This document shows positions 1 to 5,981 of a DNA stretch of 7,578 nucleotides, in pieces. The stretch lies in the NCBI GenBank assembly GCA_030591745.1, contig JAUVAM010000161.1, forward strand, positions 1 through 7,578. Reading direction: 5' to 3'. A model generated the notes under the pieces. The model searched no databases. It had not been told where the DNA came from and saw only the letters and a list, made by a program, of their open reading frames with translations. Source of the DNA: Deltaproteobacteria bacterium (GTDB lineage Bacteria; Myxococcota; B64-G9). A program made the position numbers and the translations under genes. Position 1 is the stretch's first letter. Each line of letters opens with the position of its first letter.

Positions 1-2185
1 CCCAGTCGATCTCTTCTGACTCTTGCCCAAGAGAGAACTCCATGACTCGGTGCATAGCGGGAAGCAAGAGCACCGAATCCCAATCGCGCTCACCCGGCGC
101 AAAGCGAGCCAGCGCTCCTTCGACGGTCTCCTTCAAATCCTCGCGAGCCTGCTCCATCAGTTTGGCCTTGGCCTGGCTGCCGAGGGCCTCTCCCTGGAAA
201 AGCGCATAGAGATCGCAGAGGACGACACCCGCGATACCCAGCCCCGCGTCCCACCAGTCACCCTGCTTGGGCATGACATGCTGTGCGCGGTCCATGGCCT
301 TGCTCGCCATCGCAAGCTTCGCCTTGTCCTCAGCGGCGTCCGAGTCGAAAATCAGGCCCACCATGGCGTCTACACCCGCCAAGAATTCCACCGCCGCCGG
401 CGCATGGGCCTCGGCATCCAAGGCCGCCAACGCCACAGGCAGGTTTCGCTGCGTCAAAGAAGAAGCCTTGGCCAGCAAGACCATGGCCTTGTCGGAATCC
501 CCCACCAGCTTTTCGACAGCAACCACCAGGTAGATCACGCCCAAATGAATGGCCGGCGCGACCCTGGCCAAGACAGGGGCATCGGCCTTGGGTGGAAAAG
601 CAAGCCCCGCAAGCTCGGCCTCGGCCTGATGCAACATGTCCAGAGCCTTGGGCATGTCACCCACGAGAAAGGGCTCAGTCGACAAAAGCACCTTGAGCAC
701 CGCGCCGAAGCTCAACTCATCCGGGCTCGACCCCAGACTTTTTAGCTGTTTCTTCAAAGCGTCCCGCAGCGCCAGTAAGGTGGCCTGCAGCTTGGCCTGT
801 TGGCCTGAGAACATGGCACCAAAGAGTTCGAAACTCATGCCCGTCAAGACCTCAATCACCGCGATGCGTCCCCGCTCATCCTTGGCGGCCTCGGCCAACA
901 TCCCCTCCAGAAGGTTCTGAAGTGGGCTGCGATCCGTACAAATGCCGCCGGCCGCGGTAAAGCCACCGGACAGACGAGCCAGATTGCGGTCGAAAGCACC
1001 GGGCCAAGTGTCCTGCTTCGCCATTCGCATCAGCCCGACCAGGTACTCCTTGCAAAAAGGCGAAGCCATGGCAGGGTCGCTTCGCGTGACGGCCAGGGCG
1101 AGCAAGAGGCTGGCCAGGTGATCCTGTCTGAGCCAAGCGTGTTCGGGCCTGTCCATGTCGGCCTGAAAGCGCCGAAGATATTCAGGGTCCAACCGACCCG
1201 CTTCGTCCACCCACGGTCCCAAATGGCCTGAGCTCAAATCCCGCCGCCCCAGACGCACCAGGGTCTCGGCGGCACCCTTCAACATCTCGGTCTTGCGAAC
1301 AGGGGTTGCCTCATCGCAGGGGTCGTCCGGCACCAAGAACGTGGCCTCCATTTCGTTCAGCAAAGCCTCAACAAGTTCACGCCGGGGACCCGTCAAAGAG
1401 GCCACCCTGCCCCGCATGTCCTTCAGCACCCGGGCGCGAGCCTGCTCACCCTGCCAGTCATCGGGCATTTCTTCTTCTTTCCATTCACCCGCCCGAGCCT
1501 GAAGTACCTCGCTGAGCGTGGACAAAAAAACCTGCGCCTGACGCTCCGCGGTCTTTTTCACCTGCGCCTGTCTGCAAGCATCCAAACAGGCAACCGCCTC
1601 CTCGGATGTCTCTTCATCGCTCTCCCCCGTATGCCAAACCAGGTAACGCAAGGCCCCCGCCCCAGCGCAAACAGGGGGTCTCTTGGCCGCCGAAAGCGCC
1701 GCCAGGCTCAGGAGACGAGCGCCCTCAGTGTCGCCCCGCAGCAAGGCGCGATCCGCCCTGGTCGCAAGAACGGCCACAGCCAAATCGGATTCCAGGCTAC
1801 CGGTATCGAAGGGCTCGATGACGCCGCCCAAGAGGGATTTGAGGGTGGGCGTGATGGCTTGGACCTGCCAGTTCCCTTTGGCTTCGGCCAAGAGGATCAC
1901 CGCGGCACCGCGCTCCACGCCCTGCTTCCAGGCATCGTCAAGGCCGGCCGCCTCGGACAGGGATTCAAAAGCCAAAGCAGGACCACTCGAACGGCCTAAG
2001 GCGATCTCGGCTGTGCTGATGCGAGTTTGCGCCTTCTTCAGCACGGTAGTGGAGGGGCAGGTGCGCCCGAGGCAGATGAGTAGTTCTTCGCCTGGTAAAG
2101 GGGCGGGGCCTTTGGGGGGGGTGGCGCAGCTTAGCAGGAAGAGGAGTGAGAAAAATAGGCCGAAGAAACAGGCTCGTTTGGGCAT
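1..2185 (-). CDS. Large uncharacterised lipoprotein, 3' end outside the window
   Basis: An uninterrupted minus-strand frame runs from an ATG at 2185 to the window edge, giving 728 complete codons and no stop. The N-terminus is a textbook lipoprotein signal peptide: basic residues K3 and R4, a hydrophobic stretch from about 7 to 18, and the lipobox LLSC with C20 as the lipidated cysteine. A Pro/Gly-rich linker (about 22-32) follows. The rest is rich in Ala, Leu, Glu and Lys and looks mostly helical, possibly TPR-like or other helical repeats, but I see no clear repeat register. Cysteines recur (C38, C43 and several further on). It should be membrane-anchored and exported. The start is supported by AGGAG six bases upstream and a candidate promoter beyond that. 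I do not recognise the family and assign no function. It is separated from the Hdr operon by a 142-base gap and is probably its own transcription unit. Confidence 0.85.
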   Translation of the reverse strand, partial: MPKRACFFGLFFSLLFLLSCATPPKGPAPLPGEELLICLGRTCPSTTVLKKAQTRISTAEIALGRSSGPALAFESLSEAAGLDDAWKQGVERGAAVILLAEAKGNWQVQAITPTLKSLLGGVIEPFDTGSLESDLAVAVLATRADRALLRGDTEGARLLSLAALSAAKRPPVCAGAGALRYLVWHTGESDEETSEEAVACLDACRQAQVKKTAERQAQVFLSTLSEVLQARAGEWKEEEMPDDWQGEQARARVLKDMRGRVASLTGPRRELVEALLNEMEATFLVPDDPCDEATPVRKTEMLKGAAETLVRLGRRDLSSGHLGPWVDEAGRLDPEYLRRFQADMDRPEHAWLRQDHLASLLLALAVTRSDPAMASPFCKEYLVGLMRMAKQDTWPGAFDRNLARLSGGFTAAGGICTDRSPLQNLLEGMLAEAAKDERGRIAVIEVLTGMSFELFGAMFSGQQAKLQATLLALRDALKKQLKSLGSSPDELSFGAVLKVLLSTEPFLVGDMPKALDMLHQAEAELAGLAFPPKADAPVLARVAPAIHLGVIYLVVAVEKLVGDSDKAMVLLAKASSLTQRNLPVALAALDAEAHAPAAVEFLAGVDAMVGLIFDSDAAEDKAKLAMASKAMDRAQHVMPKQGDWWDAGLGIAGVVLCDLYALFQGEALGSQAKAKLMEQAREDLKETVEGALARFAPGERDWDSVLLLPAMHRVMEFSLGQESEEIDW
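2114..2121. repeat. G8/C8 homopolymer just after the lipobox
   Basis: Eight consecutive G on the plus strand (C on the coding strand) fall in codons 22-24 of the lipoprotein gene, directly after the lipidated Cys codon and its Ala. Loss or gain of one base here would break the frame just after the signal peptide. It may simply reflect a proline-rich linker in a GC-rich genome. Confidence 0.6.
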
Positions 2186-2190
2186 GGGTA

Positions 2191-2196
2191 TCTCCT
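2191..2196 (-). promoter_or_regulatory. Ribosome binding site of the lipoprotein gene
   Basis: On the minus strand the sequence reads AGGAGA. Its AGGAG core ends six bases before the ATG at 2185. This spacing, together with the signal peptide that follows, fixes the start of the lipoprotein. Confidence 0.75.
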
Positions 2197-2209
2197 GAGT
2201 AGAAGGGTC

Positions 2210-2238
2210 AGGATAACCGGAGTTCTGGGGGGATTCAA
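2210..2238 (-). promoter_or_regulatory. Candidate sigma70-type promoter for the lipoprotein gene
   Basis: Reading the minus strand, TTGAAT (2238-2233, 4 of 6 matches to the -35 consensus) and TATCCT (2215-2210, 4 of 6 matches to the -10 consensus) are 17 bases apart. This is the only well-spaced pair I see in the gap upstream of the lipoprotein. Transcription would start near 2203, giving a leader of under 20 bases that contains the ribosome binding site. A run of six C (plus-strand G at 2227-2232) lies inside the spacer. Matches of this quality also occur by chance. Confidence 0.4.
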
Positions 2239-2242
2239 CGGA

Positions 2243-2331
2243 TTAGGGGCCCTAACACTGCGCCGCCAAAAAGCGGCGCAGCATAAAGGGCCCTACTGAG
2301 TTGCGTAGATAAAATGGGTTAGGGCCCCTAA
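2243..2331. repeat. 13-bp inverted repeat enclosing a hairpin; three AGGGCCCT-type palindromes
   Basis: TTAGGGGCCCTAA at 2243-2255 is the exact reverse complement of TTAGGGCCCCTAA at 2319-2331. Each copy is itself nearly palindromic, so they also resemble direct repeats. A third core, AGGGCCCT, lies between them at 2287-2294. The right copy contains the TAG stop codon (2328-2330) of the DsrE-like gene. In RNA the outer arms could pair and enclose the 2258-2281 hairpin. Possible roles are a terminator or 3'-end stabiliser, repeated operator sites, or a tiny inverted-repeat-bounded insertion. I see no target-site duplication. Confidence 0.7.
2258..2281 (-). terminator. Strong GC hairpin after the Hdr operon, possible terminator
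   Basis: CTGCGCCGC (2258-2266) and GCGGCGCAG (2273-2281) form a perfect 9-bp stem with a six-base loop (CAAAAA on the plus strand). It lies about 45 bases past the stop of the last Hdr-operon gene and ahead of the lipoprotein promoter, where a terminator is expected. There is no U-run after the stem on either strand, so it is not a canonical intrinsic terminator. It could pause polymerase, protect a 3' end, or work with Rho. Confidence 0.45.
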
Positions 2332-2702
2332 TAACACAGCGTAGCAGCAGCTTCCATGGTGGCGTTTACTACTGCGCCGGCTGTTACTGGCTTGGTATTG
2401 CCGACCAACATGTCCGTTGTGATCTTGCGCTCGTTGATGCAGGGCGTGCAGACCCAGATCTGGCCACCCAATTCAATGAAGTTGTCGACCAACTTCTTCA
2501 AGGGATCAAATCCGGCCGCGAAGATGTGCTCATAGACGCCCTTTTGGGCCAGCACCACGCCTGTGCCCTGCAGGATCACCACCACTTCTGTTTCCATGAC
2601 CAAAGCGGCGTTGCCGGCAACGAAGGGCAAAGAAGCGCGTTCGGGATCTTCTCCACCATGAGTCGCGATGATAACCAGCTTGTCTTGTTTTTCGATCTTG
2701 TC
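2328..2702 (-). CDS. DsrE/COG2044-like sulfur-carrier family protein, start codon abnormal
   Basis: The frame encodes an alpha/beta DsrE-type fold. A first strand (KLVIIATHGG) is followed by a helix, a second strand (EVVVILQGTG), a helix, then WVCTPCINER, where the DsrE family places its active cysteines. It ends in LCY. Counting from the first codon after the hdrB stop, the cysteines are C85, C88 and C123. DsrE-type proteins bind or pass persulfide sulfur, or are named predicted peroxiredoxins. The frame begins directly after, and in phase with, the TGA of hdrB and holds no ATG or GTG ahead of the fold. The only common start, TTG at 2630, would remove the first beta strand. ATG codons at 2713 and 2710 lie one frame away, and one extra A in the A5 run at 2688-2692 would join them to this frame as M-S-E-T-R-S-K-K-Q-D-K-L-V. 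The gene may therefore carry a one-base deletion or sequencing error. Family call fairly sure, start unresolved. Confidence 0.75.
   Translation of the reverse strand, partial: DKIEKQDKLVIIATHGGEDPERASLPFVAGNAALVMETEVVVILQGTGVVLAQKGVYEHIFAAGFDPLKKLVDNFIELGGQIWVCTPCINERKITTDMLVGNTKPVTAGAVVNATMEAAATLCY
2688..2692 (-). other. A5 run where the DsrE-like reading frame is lost
   Basis: On the minus strand the sequence reads TCG-AAA-AAC-AAG in the frame of the ATG at 2710. The DsrE-like protein lies in the -1 frame. A single additional A here gives one continuous frame from that ATG through the entire DsrE fold. The run is short and there is no strong Shine-Dalgarno ahead of the ATG (GGAAG lies about 18 bases upstream), so initiation would depend on coupling to hdrB termination. 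Confidence 0.5.
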
Positions 2703-3692
2703 TCACTCATCATTGGGTTGGTTGTTTTCTGCTTCCAAAAACGACTCCGCCAGAATGTCTGCGATATCCCGGCACTCGGGTCCGTCTTCTCCTCGAGCGC
2801 CCTGAAGATTGACCAGGCAGATGGGGCACATGGCGACCGACTTGTCTCCCACCTCGGCCAGTTGTTTCACCCGGTTGCTGGCCAGTTTGTGGGCCTGGGC
2901 CGGAAAGAGGGTCTCGATGGGTCCGCCGCAACAATGGGTGGATTTGCCGGTCAATTCGGGTTCAAGCACTTCGAGGCCCGTTTCGGCAAGCAACTTGCGT
3001 GGCTGCTCCATCACGTCTTCATAGCGTGCATAGACGCAGGAATCATGGAACACCACCTTGCCTTCCAGCTTCTTGAAAGCCTTGGGCATGCGCTCGGCCA
3101 AGACCTCGAGGTAACTTTTCACCTCAACATCGAAGCCGTCCAGCACCTCCGGATAAACATGGCGCAACATCTGCGTGGTGTGGGGGTCTACGGTGATGAC
3201 CTTCTTGACGCCATGCTCGGCAAGCAGGGCCTGCACCCGCTCTGCATGCTCCTTGAGGACCTTGTCCACGCCCTGGTCAAACACCAAAGCACCAGAGTAA
3301 AGCTCTTCTTCGAAAAGATACCCGAACTCCAAGCCCGTCGACTTCAGCAACTTCGCAATGGAGTTCAGGGTCTGATCATACGCGGCCTGCATCTTCTTGT
3401 CCCTGTGGGCCATAAAAAAGGACAAGTTGATCACCTTGTTCATCACCCGGCCGATGCCCATGAACTTGGTAATCCAGGAATTCTCGAACACGGCCATCTT
3501 GGCCGCCATCGACGAGATGGCCGGGATGAGTTGATACATTTGACCCGTGTAGATGATCGTCTCACCGCCCCGGGGCAAGTCCAGACCCTGGGCCCAGGCG
3601 GTGGCCACTTTCTTGGATAAGGGCAAGACGCTCTTTCGCTTGCGAAGGTTATCGACCAAAATGCCCAAGACCGCTTTTTTGGGGATGCCCAT
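2703..3692 (-). CDS. hdrB: HdrB-like subunit with a single intact CCG Fe-S domain
   Basis: A 329-residue member of the HdrB/CCG (cysteine-rich domain) family. HdrB carries the catalytic non-cubane [4Fe-4S] clusters that cleave a disulfide in the cytoplasmic Hdr complex. The C-terminal domain is complete: C219 (HDSC), C254-C255 (HCCGG) and C289/C292 (MCPIC), fitting C-x34-CC-x33-C-x2-C. The N-terminal CCG domain keeps its fold landmarks but has no cysteine: YTGQ (48-51) where YTGC is expected, YSG (132-134) in place of CCG, and DPHT (169-172) in place of CPxC. Only one non-cubane cluster is therefore likely. I start at ATG 3692 because GGGGAGG (3707-3701) lies eight bases upstream; the GTG at 3701 would overlap that site. 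HdrC ends five bases earlier. The substrate is unknown. Confidence 0.88.
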   Translation of the reverse strand: MGIPKKAVLGILVDNLRKRKSVLPLSKKVATAWAQGLDLPRGGETIIYTGQMYQLIPAISSMAAKMAVFENSWITKFMGIGRVMNKVINLSFFMAHRDKKMQAAYDQTLNSIAKLLKSTGLEFGYLFEEELYSGALVFDQGVDKVLKEHAERVQALLAEHGVKKVITVDPHTTQMLRHVYPEVLDGFDVEVKSYLEVLAERMPKAFKKLEGKVVFHDSCVYARYEDVMEQPRKLLAETGLEVLEPELTGKSTHCCGGPIETLFPAQAHKLASNRVKQLAEVGDKSVAMCPICLVNLQGARGEDGPECRDIADILAESFLEAENNQPNDE

Positions 3693-3697
3693 GTCGC

Positions 3698-3707
3698 TCA
3701 CCTCCCC
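3698..3707 (-). promoter_or_regulatory. Ribosome binding site deciding the hdrB start
   Basis: The minus strand reads GGGGAGGTGA, a near-perfect Shine-Dalgarno sequence spanning the last codons and TGA stop of hdrC. Spacing from GGAGG to the ATG at 3692 is eight bases. It overlaps the alternative GTG at 3701, which makes that longer start unlikely. Confidence 0.8.
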
Positions 3708-4000
3708 AACTTGTGAACACGAAGATTGATGATCTTGCGCAACAATCTCAAGTTCTCGGCGATGGGGACTTCAGCCGGGCAATTGACCTCACACATCTTG
3801 CACAAGAGGCAGGAAAAAATCGTATCCACATCGTCCAACACCTTGTTTTCCAAACCCAGCATGACGTGACGAAACAACTTGCGAGGCAAGGGACCCACCT
3901 CGACCGGACACAGAGCCGTGCATGTACCGCAATTCATGCAAGCCGTGGCGTTGAAGGATTTGTCCACCGATTCGATGAACTCAAGGTTGACGGTACTCAT
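3698..4000 (-). CDS. hdrC: HdrC-type 2x[4Fe-4S] subunit
   Basis: This 100-residue protein has two classical ferredoxin motifs. The first is CMNCGTCTALCP with C21, C24, C27 and C31. The second is CLLCKMCEVNCP with C64, C67, C70 and C74. This is the HdrC layout, in which two [4Fe-4S] clusters wire the HdrA flavoprotein to the HdrB catalytic subunit. It is shorter than many archaeal HdrC proteins, which have extra terminal segments. No signal peptide or membrane helix is visible, so it should be cytoplasmic. The ATG at 4000 overlaps the TGA of the winged-helix gene by four bases (ATGA), and AGGAG (4010-4006) lies five bases upstream. Confidence 0.93.
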   Translation of the reverse strand: MSTVNLEFIESVDKSFNATACMNCGTCTALCPVEVGPLPRKLFRHVMLGLENKVLDDVDTIFSCLLCKMCEVNCPAEVPIAENLRLLRKIINLRVHKLGR

Positions 4001-4260
4001 GAGATCTCCTCACCCGGCTCTGGCTCCACCTTGGCATATTGATAGTAGTCATCCGCCCGCCCCTTGGGCATCTCCTTGAGATGACCGTAACGGCGCATCG
4101 CCATCACCCAGGTGGTGACCTCCCAACTGGGCATCTTCAAAGACTCCACCAGCTCAGGAATGGTCTTGGGACCGTCGGCAAGAAGAAGCAATATCTTGTC
4201 CCTCATCACCATTTCGTCCCTGAGCACCTCCGCCAGGTTGCGCATTTTTTCCTTGATCAT
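3997..4260 (-). CDS. Small winged-helix-like protein inside the hdr operon
   Basis: An 87-residue protein without cysteines. Residues about 20-60 look like a winged helix: a first helix (RDKILLLLADG), a second (TIPELVESLK), a longer possible recognition helix (PSWEVTTWVMAMRRYG), then a basic hairpin-like wing (LKEMPKGRADDYYQYAKVE). The C-terminal tail is acidic. The ATG at 4260 overlaps the hdrA stop by four bases and has AGGAGGT (4273-4267) six bases upstream; a longer in-frame extension to 4368 lies inside hdrA and lacks support. Being translated between hdrA and hdrC, it could be an accessory or assembly factor of the complex or an autoregulator. I recognise the fold type but not a named family, and its role is not shown by the sequence. 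Confidence 0.82.
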   Translation of the reverse strand: MIKEKMRNLAEVLRDEMVMRDKILLLLADGPKTIPELVESLKMPSWEVTTWVMAMRRYGHLKEMPKGRADDYYQYAKVEPEPGEEIS

Positions 4261-5981
4261 GACTCCACCTCCTGAACCAAGGCGTCGATCATGCCCATCA
4301 CCTGGAGATGGGTGCTGCCCTCCACCGCAATGGATTGACTGGCGCAGCCCGGGACGCAGGCTCCACACCCCTTACAGAGGGTCGTGTTGACTTGGGCGAC
4401 TGCACGGCCGTCTTTTTGAACCTCTTCGATGGCCTGATAGGGGCAGTCCTTGGCGCATTGGCCGCACCAGGTGCAGGTTTCCGTATCCACCACGGCCACG
4501 AAAGGCTCCAGGTCCAGTTGCCCACTGAGCAACAAGGCCCCTGCCTTGGCGGCCGACGCCATGGCCGAACTGACGCTCTCGGGAATATTTTTCGGGCCCT
4601 GGGAGGTGCCGGCGATGAGCAGGCCATCCATCACCGTCTCCACCGGACGAAGCTTGGGGTGGACCTCATTGAAAAATCCATCCATGCCCACAGGCAACTT
4701 CAAGACGTTGACCAGCTCGGCGTTCTCACGGGCTTCCATGCCGGTGACCAGCACCACCAAATCCGGATGGATGGTGATCTCTTCGTTATCGGTAAGCTGA
4801 TCCTTGACCACAACGGTGAGCTTGTCGCCTTCCATGCTGATGGCCGGCGGCTCCTCGTCCGGGAACTTCAGGAACATGCTGCCCCCACGCAAGGCCTCGT
4901 CCGTCATAAGCTCTTGCTTGCCGTAAGTGCGCAGATCCCGATAAAGGTGGAACTGCCGAGGGGCGTCCTTGTGTTTGCTGAGCAACGTGGCCGTATGCAC
5001 CGTCGCCGAACAACAAAAACGCGAGCAATAGCTGTTCTTGCCTCCGGGGCCCTGGCGACTTCCCACGCAATAAACGTAGACGACACTTTTCACGGTCCGA
5101 TCGCCAAACTCGATGGGGCCTCCATCGGCCCCATCCATAAGCTCTCGGAATTGATCCAAGGTGAGCACGCCGGGCAAGCCAAAACCCAGTTCGTCCTGGG
5201 CCGGCTTATAGCGGCAATAACCCGTCGCCACGATGATGGCACCCACATGGGTCTGCACGGGCTCAGCGCCCTTGGCCTCGATCCGCACCTCAAAATCGCC
5301 CACGCTGCCCTTCTTCTCCGCCACCTTGGCGGAAAGATGCAGGTGGATACCCTTGTGGGCCTTCACGTCCTGAGCCAAACCAGCGATCAGATCATCGCCG
5401 CTGCGATCGTTGGGGAACAAGGGCCCCCAACCCACCACCTGACCTCCCAGATGGTCTTCACGCTCCACCAGGTGAACTTCCAGACCAAAACCCGCCAAGG
5501 AAATAGCAGCCCGCATGCCGGCCAGGCCGGCACCGACGATGAGCACCCTGGGCTGGGTCTTGACACGAATGGTCTCTAAGGGCCAACTGGCCCGGGTTTT
5601 GGCCACCCCGGCCCGCACCAATCTGATGGCTTTTTCCGTGGCGCTCGGGTTGTCATGCGTGTGGGTCCAGGAACATTGCTCACGGATGTTGACCTGATTG
5701 TAAACGTACTGATTAATCCCAGCTCGTTGGGCCATGGCTCGGAAAGTATTCAAATGCAACTTGGGCGAGCAAGAGGCCACCACGATGCCGTCCAATCCCT
5801 TTTCCTTGATGACCTCGATGATGTCTTGCTGCGTCGAATCCGAACAGGTGAACATCGCCGTGGAAGCCACCTCTACATCGGGATCCTTGCCGATGACTTC
5901 GGCGACTTTTTCCACGTCCACATAGTCCGAGATGTTGCCGCCACAGCCACAGATGAAGGCGCCGATTTTTCGCTTGCTCAT
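4257..5981 (-). CDS. hdrA: HdrA-type flavin/Fe-S electron-transfer (bifurcation) subunit
   Basis: A 574-residue HdrA homologue. The N-terminal domain has the family cysteines: C11/C13 in CGCGGNISD, C46, C71 (ASCSPKLH) and C103 (NIREQC). A thioredoxin-reductase-like FAD domain begins at about 145 with VGAGLAGM (GxGxxG, 150-155). It carries the HdrA signature CVGSR with C305, followed by YCSRFCC (C319, C323, C324). The C-terminus is a 2x[4Fe-4S] ferredoxin: C503/C506/C509/C513 and C536/C539/C542/C546. No cysteines occur between about 180 and 250, so the inserted ferredoxin domain of methanogen HdrA is missing, which accounts for the shorter length. In known complexes HdrA holds the bifurcating FAD. 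The ATG at 5981 overlaps the upstream stop by four bases, with AGGAG (5992-5988) six bases ahead. Whether this HdrA truly bifurcates cannot be read from the sequence. Confidence 0.94.
   Translation of the reverse strand: MSKRKIGAFICGCGGNISDYVDVEKVAEVIGKDPDVEVASTAMFTCSDSTQQDIIEVIKEKGLDGIVVASCSPKLHLNTFRAMAQRAGINQYVYNQVNIREQCSWTHTHDNPSATEKAIRLVRAGVAKTRASWPLETIRVKTQPRVLIVGAGLAGMRAAISLAGFGLEVHLVEREDHLGGQVVGWGPLFPNDRSGDDLIAGLAQDVKAHKGIHLHLSAKVAEKKGSVGDFEVRIEAKGAEPVQTHVGAIIVATGYCRYKPAQDELGFGLPGVLTLDQFRELMDGADGGPIEFGDRTVKSVVYVYCVGSRQGPGGKNSYCSRFCCSATVHTATLLSKHKDAPRQFHLYRDLRTYGKQELMTDEALRGGSMFLKFPDEEPPAISMEGDKLTVVVKDQLTDNEEITIHPDLVVLVTGMEARENAELVNVLKLPVGMDGFFNEVHPKLRPVETVMDGLLIAGTSQGPKNIPESVSSAMASAAKAGALLLSGQLDLEPFVAVVDTETCTWCGQCAKDCPYQAIEEVQKDGRAVAQVNTTLCKGCGACVPGCASQSIAVEGSTHLQVMGMIDALVQEVES

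Noticed and set aside
23..745. Plus-strand open frame of 240 codons
   Set aside because: It lies wholly inside the minus-strand lipoprotein frame, has no Shine-Dalgarno or recognisable domain, and its composition (many Arg, His and Gln) is that of an antisense shadow in GC-rich DNA.
2328..2630. DsrE-like gene starting at TTG 2630
   Set aside because: This start would delete the first beta strand and glycine-rich loop (KLVIIATHGG), which clearly belong to the fold and are present in the same frame upstream.
2686..2693. Classical -1 slippery heptamer at the A-run
   Set aside because: The heptamer is G-AAA-AAC, which does not fit X-XXY-YYZ because the first base differs, and I could not identify a convincing downstream stimulator. 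Kept only as one of several options for the abnormal start.
2703..2705. TGA between hdrB and the DsrE frame read as selenocysteine
   Set aside because: It does not sit at a conserved cysteine or redox motif, it follows an acidic C-terminal tail typical of a protein end, and I see no obvious SECIS-like hairpin just downstream.
2526..3620. Plus-strand open frame of 364 codons
   Set aside because: Antisense to hdrB, whose cysteine motifs are clear. The predicted protein is His- and Leu-rich without any family signature.
3997..4368. Longer version of the winged-helix protein starting at 4368
   Set aside because: The extra 36 residues overlap the ferredoxin-coding end of hdrA, are low-complexity Gly/Arg/His, and lack a good ribosome binding site compared with ATG 4260.
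4308..5579. Plus-strand open frame of 423 codons
   Set aside because: Antisense to hdrA, which has unmistakable FAD and ferredoxin motifs; no initiation signals are seen for the plus-strand frame.
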